Positions 27,220 through 35,704 of a DNA stretch of 64,000 nucleotides are shown here, one piece after another; within the stretch, counting starts at the first letter, position 1, and every line of letters starts with the position of its first letter. The stretch covers positions 1 through 64,000 of the forward strand of contig NZ_JALKAP010000007.1 of the NCBI RefSeq assembly GCF_023016045.1. The letters run 5' to 3'. Both the position numbers and the translations under genes were made by a program. The notes under the pieces were generated by a model. That model made no database searches. It was not told where the DNA came from and was given only the letters and a program-made list of their open reading frames with translations. This stretch comes from Marinobacter sp. S6332 (GTDB lineage: Bacteria > Pseudomonadota > Gammaproteobacteria > Pseudomonadales > Oleiphilaceae).

Positions 27220-27399
27220 ATGGCTGTACAGAAGAACCGTAAGACTCGTTCCAAGCGTGGCATGCGTCGTGCCCACGATGCTCTCAGCACTGCAGCTCTG
27301 AGCACTGATTCAACAACCGGTGAAGTTCATCGTCGTCACCACGTGTCTCCGGACGGGTTTTACCGTGGTAAGCAGGTGATCGAGTCTAACGACGAGTAA
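27220..27399 (+). CDS. rpmF: 50S ribosomal protein L32
   Basis: A 59-residue basic protein. It starts [20 protein letters not shown], the L32 hallmark, and continues through [17 protein letters not shown]. It carries none of the zinc-binding cysteines found in some L32 paralogues. The ATG is preceded by CAGGAG at 7 bp. It lies between yceD and plsX, as in most gammaproteobacteria. Confidence 0.97.
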   Translation: MAVQKNRKTRSKRGMRRAHDALSTAALSTDSTTGEVHRRHHVSPDGFYRGKQVIESNDE

Positions 27400-27442
27400 T
27401 CTCGTTGCATTACCGCACAATCCTCAGTCGAGTGGGCAAGCG

Positions 27443-28444
27443 GTGAAGCCGGTTACCATAGCGATTGATGCTATGAGTGGCGATCGGGGTGCCGCAGTAG
27501 TTGTTGCTGCAGCCCTCGAAGCGGTGCGCGAAAACAAAGCCTTGAGTTTTATTCTGGTGGGAATCCGGAGTGAGCTTGAGGCTTTTTTGCATGATGGGCA
27601 TCCGCGAATTCGCATTGTTGAAGCTGCAGATGTCGTGCGCATGAATGAGCGCCCCTCCCATGCGCTGCGGCATAAGAAAAACTCGTCTATGGCGATTGCT
27701 TTGAGCCTGGTCCGTGATGGCGAAGCTCAGGGGTGTGTTAGTGCGGGTAATACCGGTGCTTTAATGGCGTTTGGCCGCTCTATTATCCGCATGTACCCGG
27801 GTATTGAGCGCCCGGCAATAGCCAAGTTGATACCTTCGCTAAGAGGGCGCTGCCATGTTCTGGATCTTGGCGCCAACGTGGATTCCAGCGCCGAGAACCT
27901 CTATCAGTATGCGTTGATGGGTTCTTTGATGGCCTCGGCAATCTGCAGCCAGGGCGAGCCCCGCGTAGCTTTGCTGAATGTGGGCGAGGAAGAAATAAAA
28001 GGCAACGAACAGGTTCGTCTAGCCTCCCATATGCTTGCCCAGTGTGATTCGATTAACTACATCGGCTATGTAGAGGGTAGTGATTTGTTCCGCGATGTCG
28101 CGGATGTAGTGGTGTGCGATGGCTTTGTGGGCAATATTGCACTGAAAACCGGAGAAGGTGTCGCCGGGCTATTGATTGAACTTATGGAGCAAGCATTTAC
28201 CCGCACGCTATACGGTCGCTTTGTGGGCCTGCTGGCTCGCCCCATCATTGGGCGTCTTCTGCGCTTGATGGACCCTTCCCGCCATAATGGCGCGAGTCTT
28301 CTTGGTCTTCAGGGCGTGGTTATTAAAAGCCATGGCAATGCCAATGAACGCGCTATGCTGGCCGCCATTCGTCAGGCGGTTCGTGAAGTTGAGCTTGAAG
28401 TGCCAAGGCGCATTAACGAGCGCCTTGATGATCTGATGCTTTGA
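27443..28444 (+). CDS. plsX: Phosphate acyltransferase PlsX
   Basis: Converts acyl-ACP plus phosphate to acyl-phosphate, the first step of glycerophospholipid synthesis through PlsY. It has 333 residues and a GTG start; the family N-terminus IAIDAMSGDRG is at 7-17. Other conserved segments are VSAGNTGALMAFG, DLGANVDS, LLNVGEEEIKGNE and CDGFVGNIALKTGEG. It lies 43 bp after rpmF and leads into fabD. It is peripheral to the cytoplasmic membrane. Confidence 0.96.
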   Translation: MKPVTIAIDAMSGDRGAAVVVAAALEAVRENKALSFILVGIRSELEAFLHDGHPRIRIVEAADVVRMNERPSHALRHKKNSSMAIALSLVRDGEAQGCVSAGNTGALMAFGRSIIRMYPGIERPAIAKLIPSLRGRCHVLDLGANVDSSAENLYQYALMGSLMASAICSQGEPRVALLNVGEEEIKGNEQVRLASHMLAQCDSINYIGYVEGSDLFRDVADVVVCDGFVGNIALKTGEGVAGLLIELMEQAFTRTLYGRFVGLLARPIIGRLLRLMDPSRHNGASLLGLQGVVIKSHGNANERAMLAAIRQAVREVELEVPRRINERLDDLML

Positions 28445-28549
28445 AAGCATAAAGCTTGGCCGCTTGGCCCGGCTTACTCGCGCAAACATCAGTCAGGTTG
28501 TACTATTGGCTAATCTCCTGAAACTTCCAATAACGATAAGATCCCGCTT

Positions 28550-29488
28550 ATGAAATCAGCCTTTATATTTCCCGGACAGGGTTCCCAATCGGTTGGCATG
28601 CTATCCGGTGCTGCCGATTCTTGGCCCATGATCAACAAAACCTTCGCTGAAGCGTCTAACGTGCTTGGCTACGATCTGTGGCACCTGTGCCAGAAAGGCC
28701 CGGCAGAAGAGCTCAATCAGACTATGAATACCCAGCCAGCAATGCTAACGGCCAGTGTTGCACTATGGCGGGAATGGTTTGTGGCGGGTGGGCCGCGACC
28801 GGATTTTCTGGCGGGCCACAGCTTAGGCGAATACAGTGCGCTAGTGGCGGCTGAAAGCCTCGATTTTGTTGAAGCTGTCAAACTTGTGCGCTTGCGCGGC
28901 GAATTGATGCAAGAAGCCGTTCCTGCAGGCGAAGGCAAGATGGCTGCTATTCTTGGATTGGAAGATGCAGACGTTGTTGCGGCCTGTGAAGAGGCGGCCA
29001 ACGGCGATGTAGTGTCCGCAGTGAACTTTAATGCGCCTGGACAGGTGGTGATTGCGGGTTCGGCTGCAGCAGTTGAGCGCGCCATTGAAGCCTGCAAGGC
29101 AAGAGGCGCCCGTAAGGTCATGCCTCTGCCAGTTAGTGTTCCCTCTCACTGCGCTCTAATGAATGATGCCGCAGAAGAATTGGCTCAGGCTCTGGATGAC
29201 GTTCGTTTTAACGATGCAGTCATTCCTGTAATACAGAATGTTAACGCTGCAGCTGTTACAGATTCGGCTACACTGAAGGCTAATCTCATAAAGCAGCTTT
29301 ATTCGCCGGTGCTATGGGCGGATTCGGTGCGTACTCTGGTTGGGAGCGATGTTAAGGTTGCTCTTGAGTGCGGCACTGGCAAAGTGCTGGCCGGGCTGGC
29401 CAAGCGGATTGATCGAGGGCTTGCCGTTCATGGCATGGAAGATCCCGAATCACTGAAGGCTGCGCTTGCTGCATTTGAACAGTCATAA
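28550..29488 (+). CDS. fabD: Malonyl-CoA:ACP transacylase
   Basis: Loads malonyl groups onto acyl carrier protein for type II fatty-acid synthesis. It has 312 residues. The nucleophile elbow is GHSLGEY with S91, and the partner histidine is H200 (VPSHCALM). The oxyanion-hole segment FPGQGSQ is at 7-13. It is the first of the fabD-fabG-acpP-fabF set, 105 bp after plsX. The ribosome site is weak. Confidence 0.96.
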   Translation: MKSAFIFPGQGSQSVGMLSGAADSWPMINKTFAEASNVLGYDLWHLCQKGPAEELNQTMNTQPAMLTASVALWREWFVAGGPRPDFLAGHSLGEYSALVAAESLDFVEAVKLVRLRGELMQEAVPAGEGKMAAILGLEDADVVAACEEAANGDVVSAVNFNAPGQVVIAGSAAAVERAIEACKARGARKVMPLPVSVPSHCALMNDAAEELAQALDDVRFNDAVIPVIQNVNAAAVTDSATLKANLIKQLYSPVLWADSVRTLVGSDVKVALECGTGKVLAGLAKRIDRGLAVHGMEDPESLKAALAAFEQS

Positions 29489-29562
29489 GGATGTCTTGAG
29501 AACATTCTTAAAATGCTTTGAAAACGTCATGATAAATAAGTCGTGGTAAAAGGGAGTCCTAA

Positions 29563-30306
29563 ATGTCTCTGGAAGGCAAGACAGCACTGGTAACCGGTGC
29601 TACCCGTGGAATCGGAAAAGCCATCGCTCTAGCACTTGCTAGTCAGGGTGCGGAGGTTGTGGGTACTGCAACCAGCGCTGATGGCGCAGCAACCATTACA
29701 GAGACCCTCAAGTCTGCGGGTGCCAATGGTTATGGCATTGTAATGAACGTAGCTGATCCTGAAAGCATCGAAGCGGGTCTGAAAGAGATTGCAGAGAAAT
29801 CAGCAGCCCTTCTGATTTTGGTCAATAATGCAGGCATCACCCGTGATAATCTGCTGATGCGGCTTAAGGACGACGATTGGGCATCGGTGCTCGAAACCAA
29901 CCTCTCAAGCGTGTACCGTACGAGTAAAGCTGTTATTCGGGGTATGGCAAAGGCACGCTGGGGACGCATTATTAACGTCAGCTCGGTGGTGGCAAGCATG
30001 GGTAATGCCGGGCAGGCCAACTATTGTGCCGCAAAGGCCGGTGTTGAGGGCTTTACCCGCAGTCTAGCCAAAGAAATGTCGAATCGGGGTATCACAGCGA
30101 ACAGTGTTGCGCCCGGATTTATCGACACAGACATGACAAAAAAACTGGACGACAAGCAACGCGAGGCTATGCTGGAAATCATACCCGCGGGTCGTTTGGG
30201 GCAGCCTGAAGAAGTAGCGGCTATTGTTGCTTTTCTGGCATCGGATGCTGCCGGTTACGTGACTGGAGAAACCATTCATGTAAACGGTGGGATGTACATG
30301 GGATAA
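29563..30306 (+). CDS. fabG: 3-oxoacyl-ACP reductase
   Basis: An NADPH-dependent short-chain dehydrogenase that reduces 3-oxoacyl-ACP in each elongation cycle. It has 247 residues. The cofactor loop is TGATRGIGKA (11-20), NNAG is at 88-91, and the catalytic residues are S140/S141, Y154 and K158 (YCAAK). The C-terminal VTGETIHVNGGMYMG matches FabG. AAAGGGAG-like sequence precedes the ATG. Confidence 0.96.
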   Translation: MSLEGKTALVTGATRGIGKAIALALASQGAEVVGTATSADGAATITETLKSAGANGYGIVMNVADPESIEAGLKEIAEKSAALLILVNNAGITRDNLLMRLKDDDWASVLETNLSSVYRTSKAVIRGMAKARWGRIINVSSVVASMGNAGQANYCAAKAGVEGFTRSLAKEMSNRGITANSVAPGFIDTDMTKKLDDKQREAMLEIIPAGRLGQPEEVAAIVAFLASDAAGYVTGETIHVNGGMYMG

Positions 30307-30368
30307 GCTCCGGTTTCGGGGCTCGTGCGCAACTCCTTGTCGCACAACATGTTTAACCGGATCCCTGC

Positions 30369-30397
30369 TTGTTTGCAGGTAGGGTTTACACTAAACT
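30369..30397 (+). promoter_or_regulatory. Possible acpP promoter
   Basis: TTGTTT (30369-30374), a 17-bp spacer and TAAACT (30392-30397), about 45 bp before the acpP ATG. Spacing is ideal and the hexamers moderate. A private promoter would fit the very high demand for ACP. Confidence 0.4.
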
Positions 30398-30441
30398 GGC
30401 AGCACTTGAGTTGCTTGGTAGATACACAAAGTGAGGACATT

Positions 30442-30675
30442 ATGAGTACAGTTGAAGAGCGCGTTAAGAAGATTGTTTGTGAACAGCTGGGCGTTAAAGA
30501 GTCCGAAGTTCAGAACTCATCTTCTTTTGTTGAGGATCTAGGCGCTGACTCACTGGACACCGTTGAGCTGGTGATGGCACTGGAAGAAGAATTTGAAACT
30601 GAAATTCCAGACGAAGAAGCCGAGAAGCTAGCCAGTGTTCAGGACGCGATCGACTACATCGTCGCGCATACCTGA
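30442..30675 (+). CDS. acpP: Acyl carrier protein
   Basis: A 77-residue acidic protein that carries growing acyl chains on 4'-phosphopantetheine attached to S37 in the motif [10 protein letters not shown]. The start ATG 30442 follows GTGAGGA and gives the normal [13 protein letters not shown]-terminus; the frame is open further upstream without support. It is immediately followed by a terminator, so acpP can be made as a short abundant mRNA. Confidence 0.97.
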   Translation: MSTVEERVKKIVCEQLGVKESEVQNSSSFVEDLGADSLDTVELVMALEEEFETEIPDEEAEKLASVQDAIDYIVAHT

Positions 30676-30703
30676 TACTCTGCATTTTAGTTAGCCAGGC
30701 TAG

Positions 30704-30740
30704 AAGCCGTCCTTGTCATTCAATGAAGGACGGCTTTTTT
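30704..30740 (+). terminator. Rho-independent terminator after acpP
   Basis: The stem AAGCCGTCCTT / AAGGACGGCTT (30704-30714, 30726-30736) is followed by a T-tract. It probably attenuates read-through into fabF. Confidence 0.92.
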
Positions 30741-30813
30741 ATTGCCAAAAATTGCCCGTGATTCGGGTCTTTTCAGTAATGCCGATAGATGAAACGATCA
30801 GGTGAGTGGAGCT

Positions 30814-32061
30814 ATGAGTAAACGGCGGGTTGTTATCACTGGTATGGGAATGCTGTCCCCATTGGGAAACGATGTTACATCTTCCTGGGAGGGTATTTTA
30901 GCTGGACGCAGCGGAATCGGAATGATCGACCGTTTTGACGCGTCTGAGTACAACACTCGCATCGGTGGTGCAATCAGAGATCTGGATCTGGAGTCTTATC
31001 TCTCCTCCAAAGAAGCTAGAAAGCTGGATGCGTTTATTCACTACGGTTTGATCGCAGCCCAACAGGCCGTTGATGATAGTGGTCTAGCGAGCTACGAAGC
31101 TCTGGACCTTTACCGGGCGGGCATTGCTATCGGTTCGGGTATTGGCGGGCTGGAATACATCGAAAAAAGCGTTCTGACGATGGACAAGTCTGGCCCGCGC
31201 AAGGTATCGCCGTTCTTTGTTCCAGCCTCCGTTATCAACATGATCTCAGGCAACGCAGCCATTCGTTTCGGATATCGTGGGCCGAATATTGCCATCGTGA
31301 CGGCCTGCACCACGGGTACACATAATATCGGATATGCTGCACGCACTATTGCCTATGGCGATGCGGATGTCATGTTGGCCGGTGGCTCTGAAATGGCAAC
31401 CACTCGCACAGGCGTTGCTGCGTTTGCTTCAGCTCGCGCACTTTCAACCCGAAATGACGAACCAGAGAGAGCCAGCCGCCCATGGGATAAGGATCGCGAC
31501 GGATTTGTGCTAAGCGACGGTGCTGGCGTTGTAGTCATGGAGGAGCTGGAGCATGCTAAAAAGCGGGGAGCCACTATTTATGGTGAACTAGTCGGCTTTG
31601 GCATGAGCGATGATGCCCACCACATTACAGCACCGCCGGAAGCCGGTGAGGGTGCTGCTCGGTCAATGCAGAATGCGTTGCGGGATGCGGGCCTGAAGCC
31701 TGAAGATGTTGATTATATCAATGCCCATGGCACCTCAACACAGGTCGGCGATGTGGCCGAAATTGCAGCGGCCAAACGCGTATTTGGCAGTCACGCGGCT
31801 CGACTGGCTATGAGCAGTACCAAATCCATGACCGGGCATTTGTTGGGTGCTGCTGGTGCCGTTGAAGCTATCTTTTCTCTGCTGGCTATACGCGATGGTG
31901 TGCTGCCGCCAACGATAAATCTCGACAACCCGGATGAGGGCTGCGACCTAGATCTGGTGCCCAATACCTGCCGCAAATCTGATGTTCGTGTAGTTTTGTC
32001 TAACTCGTTCGGCTTTGGTGGCACCAACGGCACTTTGATTATGCGCCGCTTCGAAGGCTAG
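30814..32061 (+). CDS. fabF: 3-oxoacyl-ACP synthase II
   Basis: Condenses malonyl-ACP with acyl-ACP and contributes to temperature control of unsaturated fatty acids. About 415 residues from ATG 30814, which has AGTGGAG upstream; GTG 30802 is a weaker alternative. The Cys-His-His triad is C165 (TACTTGTHN), H305 (NAHGTST) and H342 ([10 protein letters not shown]). It closes the fab set and is followed six bases later by pabC. Confidence 0.96.
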   Translation: MSKRRVVITGMGMLSPLGNDVTSSWEGILAGRSGIGMIDRFDASEYNTRIGGAIRDLDLESYLSSKEARKLDAFIHYGLIAAQQAVDDSGLASYEALDLYRAGIAIGSGIGGLEYIEKSVLTMDKSGPRKVSPFFVPASVINMISGNAAIRFGYRGPNIAIVTACTTGTHNIGYAARTIAYGDADVMLAGGSEMATTRTGVAAFASARALSTRNDEPERASRPWDKDRDGFVLSDGAGVVVMEELEHAKKRGATIYGELVGFGMSDDAHHITAPPEAGEGAARSMQNALRDAGLKPEDVDYINAHGTSTQVGDVAEIAAAKRVFGSHAARLAMSSTKSMTGHLLGAAGAVEAIFSLLAIRDGVLPPTINLDNPDEGCDLDLVPNTCRKSDVRVVLSNSFGFGGTNGTLIMRRFEG

Positions 32062-32067
32062 GGCGCA

Positions 32068-32895
32068 ATGTTCAACCTGTACTGGGCTGATGAAAGTGGC
32101 TTTCCCGCAGGTGACCGAGGCGCCGCATACGGTGACGGCCTTTTCGAAACCATAAGAATGCACGGCAATCGAGGTGTGCTTTTATCGCGCCACCTCGACC
32201 GCATGATTCGCGACGCGGGAAGGTTAGGTATCCCAGTTGCCCCCAGAGATCTAAGTAAAGCCTACAGCGCCGCCGTTAGCCGTTATGCATCTCGATTCAC
32301 TGGTAAAGCAGGCGACGACTGGGTTCTCAAGTTGACCCTAACCAGAGGGGAGGGGGGGCGTGGGTACCAGCCCGGTGCCGGTATACGGCCGAATTTAATG
32401 GTGTCCGCCAGCCCCATGCCTGCATTGCCATCCCCCTCAGGTGTTGCGGTGGATTTCTCCCGGGTTCCGCTTACGGTGAACCCCCTGCTTACCGGCATAA
32501 AATCACTCAACCGGCTGGAGCAAGTGATGGCTGCTAGAGAGATTGAAGGTGAGCTGTTTGAAGTCATTATGGCTGACAATGACGGGAATCTGGTTGAGGG
32601 TACCCGTACCAACTTACTTCTCAAGGTGCCTAATGGCTGGGTTACCCCGCCCACCAAAAGCCTTGCCGTCGCCGGTATACTGCGGCAGTGGTTGTTGGAA
32701 CGACTCCGTGCAAATGGGGAGCTTGTTTTAGAGCGCGCCATGGGTATCGGGGATGTTATGGCTCCGGATTGTGAGGGGCTTTACCTTCTGAATAGTGTTT
32801 TGGGCATTGTTCCCGTGCGCCAACTTGCTGGTCAGGATTTGCCTGCAGATGATGGAGTTGCGACAATCTTTAATCCTCTCGAACTGTTGGAATAA
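32068..32895 (+). CDS. pabC: Aminodeoxychorismate lyase
   Basis: A PLP enzyme of fold type IV that releases pyruvate from aminodeoxychorismate to give 4-aminobenzoate for folate. It has 275 residues. RGAAYGDGLFETI is the N-terminal signature, and the PLP lysine is likely in the GIKSLNRLEQV segment (about 147-150). Later motifs are EGTRTNLLL and LLNSVLGIVPV. It lies in the conserved fabF-pabC-mltG-tmk order. Confidence 0.93.
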   Translation: MFNLYWADESGFPAGDRGAAYGDGLFETIRMHGNRGVLLSRHLDRMIRDAGRLGIPVAPRDLSKAYSAAVSRYASRFTGKAGDDWVLKLTLTRGEGGRGYQPGAGIRPNLMVSASPMPALPSPSGVAVDFSRVPLTVNPLLTGIKSLNRLEQVMAAREIEGELFEVIMADNDGNLVEGTRTNLLLKVPNGWVTPPTKSLAVAGILRQWLLERLRANGELVLERAMGIGDVMAPDCEGLYLLNSVLGIVPVRQLAGQDLPADDGVATIFNPLELLE

Positions 32896-32900
32896 TTCGC

Positions 32901-33953
32901 TTGTTCAAGAAATTTCTTATCGCGGTAATTTGTGCTGCCGTGCTTGTTGTTGCGGGCACGGGGCTGTGGGTGTGGCACGGGCTTGGTTCTCTGTCTAAAC
33001 CGGTTACTTTGACCGAGCCGGTGCTGTTTGATGTTCCCAGCGGCACAGCTTTTAATGATGTTGCCCGGCAGTTGCACAGCCGCGAACTGGTGGACGATAG
33101 CCTGTGGGTACGAATTTATGGTCGCTTGTTTCCCGATCAGGCCAGAATAAAGGCAGGGGAGTATGAGTTTACCGATGGCATGAGCGCTGAAGCTATGCTT
33201 TCTAAAATGGTTGCGGGCGATACCAAACATTGGTCAGTGCAGTTTATAGAGGGCTGGACCTTCCGCGACATGCGCTCAGCCCTCGCAGCCACTGAGCGCC
33301 TTGAGAAGCTTACGTCTGAATGGTCGGATGCTCAAATCATGGAAGCTGTCGGTGCTGAGGGAGAGCATCCCGAGGGGCGGTTTTTCCCCGACACTTACCT
33401 GTTTACCAGCAGCGAGTCAGACCTTGATTTGCTCCGGCGTTCCTTTCGTCGTATGGAGTCCGTGCTTGCCGATGAGTGGGAGAGCCGCGCCGAGGGCCTG
33501 CCATACGATAATGCATACGAGGCTTTGATTATGGCATCCATTGTAGAGCGCGAAACCGGTGCGCCCCACGAGCGAGATCAGGTAGCGGGTGTATTTGTTC
33601 GGCGGTTGAAAAAGGGGATGCGATTGCAGACGGATCCTACCGTAATCTACGGCATGGGTGATAAGTACAAAGGCCGTGTAGGCAGCAAAGACCTGCGCAC
33701 CCACACGCCGTATAACACTTACCGCATTAGCGGGTTGCCCCCAACACCCATTGCTTTGCCGGGCCGTGAAGCCATACATGCATCCTTGCATCCGGGCTCC
33801 GGCAAGGCTTTGTATTTTGTTGCCCGCGGTGACGGTACCCATAAGTTTTCGAACACATTAGCTGAGCACCAAAAAGCCGTTCGTGCGTTTCAACTCAATC
33901 GCCGGTCGGATTACCGGTCTTCACCTGCTCCCGACAAGGATGAGAACAAATGA
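32901..33953 (+). CDS. mltG: Endolytic murein transglycosylase MltG
   Basis: Cleaves nascent glycan strands in the periplasm, limiting their length. It has 350 residues with a TTG start at 32901; no better in-frame start is nearby, and GTTGGAA lies upstream. One N-terminal transmembrane helix (about 5-27) is followed by a LysM-like subdomain and the YceG catalytic domain with E216 in SIVERETG. The C-terminal region shows TPYNTYRISGLPPTPI and GDGTHKFS. The stop overlaps tmk (ATGA). Confidence 0.94.
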   Translation: MFKKFLIAVICAAVLVVAGTGLWVWHGLGSLSKPVTLTEPVLFDVPSGTAFNDVARQLHSRELVDDSLWVRIYGRLFPDQARIKAGEYEFTDGMSAEAMLSKMVAGDTKHWSVQFIEGWTFRDMRSALAATERLEKLTSEWSDAQIMEAVGAEGEHPEGRFFPDTYLFTSSESDLDLLRRSFRRMESVLADEWESRAEGLPYDNAYEALIMASIVERETGAPHERDQVAGVFVRRLKKGMRLQTDPTVIYGMGDKYKGRVGSKDLRTHTPYNTYRISGLPPTPIALPGREAIHASLHPGSGKALYFVARGDGTHKFSNTLAEHQKAVRAFQLNRRSDYRSSPAPDKDENK

Positions 33954-34585
33954 CTGTCCGTGGCCGTTTTATTACCTTCGAGGGAACCGAGGGTGTGGGC
34001 AAGTCGACCCAGATCACTAACGCTGCTGAAACCCTTAAAGAACTGGGGATTGACTGCATAGTGACCCGAGAGCCGGGTGGCACGCCCATGGCTGAAGCGA
34101 TTCGAGAAGTGCTTTTGGCGCCCCGAGACGAGCCGGTGAACGATCTCACTGAACTACTACTAATGTTTGCTGCCCGCGCACAGCACTTGCACACGCTTAT
34201 TCTTCCGGCGTTAGAGAAGGGGCGGTGGGTGCTTTGTGATCGTTTTACTGATGCCACATTTGCTTATCAGGGCGGGGGCCGTGGTGTACCAATCGAGCGT
34301 ATTGCTCTGCTGGAAACCTTAGTGCAGGGGGAGATACGTCCAGATCACGTGGTGTTATTGGATGCGCCAGTCGAAACCGGCATGATGCGGGCGAGGCATC
34401 GGGGGCAGTTGGATCGTTTTGAACAAGAGGCGATTTCTTTTTTTCAGCGTATTCGCGATACCTATCTGGCCCGCGCTGGTGCCGAGCCGTCCCGCTATAA
34501 TATCGTGGAAGCAGCGGGCTCAATCGAGCAAGTCAGTACCCATGTTCGCGAACTTATGTGCAAGTTCGGGTCGGATCTGCTTTAA
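33950..34585 (+). CDS. tmk: Thymidylate kinase
   Basis: Phosphorylates dTMP to dTDP. It has 211 residues with P-loop GTEGVGKS (12-19), the DR-x motif CDRFTDATFAYQGGGRG and the LID arginines in MMRARHRGQLDRFE. It overlaps mltG by four bases. In many relatives holB follows; here an AraC-type gene follows instead. Confidence 0.95.
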   Translation: MTVRGRFITFEGTEGVGKSTQITNAAETLKELGIDCIVTREPGGTPMAEAIREVLLAPRDEPVNDLTELLLMFAARAQHLHTLILPALEKGRWVLCDRFTDATFAYQGGGRGVPIERIALLETLVQGEIRPDHVVLLDAPVETGMMRARHRGQLDRFEQEAISFFQRIRDTYLARAGAEPSRYNIVEAAGSIEQVSTHVRELMCKFGSDLL

Positions 34586-34623
34586 TTGAGTTACATTCTC
34601 ACTCAAAGGTTCCGGTTGCGTCT

Positions 34624-35400
34624 ATGCTGGATGCCCGTTTACTTAAGCTCCCAATTGCATCTCACCAGCACTGCCATGAACATCATCAGATAGTCATTGG
34701 TGTTCAAGGTGAGGCAGATTTGAGTGTTGACGGAACCGGCTCTCATCTTGACACCTGGAAAGCCTGTTTGGTGCCTACAGAAGCCAAACATGATTACTGC
34801 GGTGACCAACAAAATCACATGATGGTCATCAATCTTGACCCTTCTACTCCTGCTATGACTACTCCGAACCATGCCGACTATGAGCGCATGGTTCGTGTTT
34901 TCGAAAAGCCCCGAACGATCCAAATGGATAGCAGTTTGCAGGGGCTGGTTCAGTTTGCAGCTGGCGAGTTTGACCGTTCGCCCGGCAATCTTGCAATGCA
35001 CGGCCATCTTGCCGCTAGCATCCTCTATTGCATGGCTGACAGAGTCGTAGACCCTAAGGTGGTGCCCCATCGCCACAGTCTCAGTCCAGATGCCATGCAG
35101 CGCTACATACGGGCCAATCTGCATCGGAAGATTAGCGTAAAGGAGTTAGCCAGTGAGGCCTGCTTGAGTGTGAGCCGCTTTCACGAAGTATTTCGCGAAG
35201 TGGTTGGAACTACGCCGCACCAATTTTTGTTACAAGCACGTCTCAATCAGGCTGTTAATCTTTTAGCCTCAACATCACTTTCGGTGTCGGAAATCAGCTA
35301 TCGTGTCGGCTTCTCGTCTCAAAGTGCCCTGACGAATGCGTTGCGTAAACACAAGGGTACGACCCCCACGAGACTGCAAGCCCGTGACGTTGTTGCCTGA
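34624..35400 (+). CDS. AraC/XylS-family transcriptional regulator
   Basis: About 258 residues from ATG 34624, 38 bases after tmk; a GTG at 34558 inside tmk is less likely. The N-terminal cupin-like sensing domain is histidine-rich (HQHCHEHHQIVIG). The C-terminal AraC domain has two helix-turn-helix units (about 172-192 and 220-245), including ISVKELASEACLSVSRFHEVFRE-type sequence and VGFSSQSALTNALRKHKGTTP. It directly precedes the proline transporter gene putP, so it may be a proline-responsive activator like Pseudomonas PruR. That role is inferred from position only. Confidence 0.85.
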   Translation: MLDARLLKLPIASHQHCHEHHQIVIGVQGEADLSVDGTGSHLDTWKACLVPTEAKHDYCGDQQNHMMVINLDPSTPAMTTPNHADYERMVRVFEKPRTIQMDSSLQGLVQFAAGEFDRSPGNLAMHGHLAASILYCMADRVVDPKVVPHRHSLSPDAMQRYIRANLHRKISVKELASEACLSVSRFHEVFREVVGTTPHQFLLQARLNQAVNLLASTSLSVSEISYRVGFSSQSALTNALRKHKGTTPTRLQARDVVA

Positions 35401-35529
35401 CCGGTTTTGAAATAAACCTACTCCCGTAGAATTCTATAAAAGAATCGTAGGATTTTGTAAGCCGCAAATACGTAGTAATACTAGGCTTGTCGTGTCAAAT
35501 CCCGTCCTGTCGAGCTGTTGGCCGGGGTG

Positions 35530-35576
35530 GTCGCAAATTGCCAATACTTAACTATAGTTAAGGCAAAGAGTGCGAC
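35530..35576. promoter_or_regulatory. Long imperfect palindrome upstream of putP
   Basis: A perfect 16-bp palindrome, CTTAACTATAGTTAAG (35547-35562), sits inside outer matching arms GTCGCA (35530-35535) and TGCGAC (35571-35576) with inner TTGCC/GGCAA. This makes a nearly symmetrical 47-bp element about 130 bp before putP. It could be an operator for a dimeric or tetrameric regulator. A second hairpin, CTGGCGC-TC-GCGCCAG (35636-35651), and a TATAAT (35673-35678) lie closer to the gene. The intergenic stretch 35401-35704 holds no gene. Confidence 0.55.
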
Positions 35577-35704
35577 ACGTTGCCTCGCTCAAGTTCGAAA
35601 GGCATCCCAGTAAACAAGAAGAATCACACAGTAAGCTGGCGCTCGCGCCAGATCTGTGCTTTTGCGAGCGGATATAATCCGACTCATTAAACCGGAGGAG
35701 TTCC

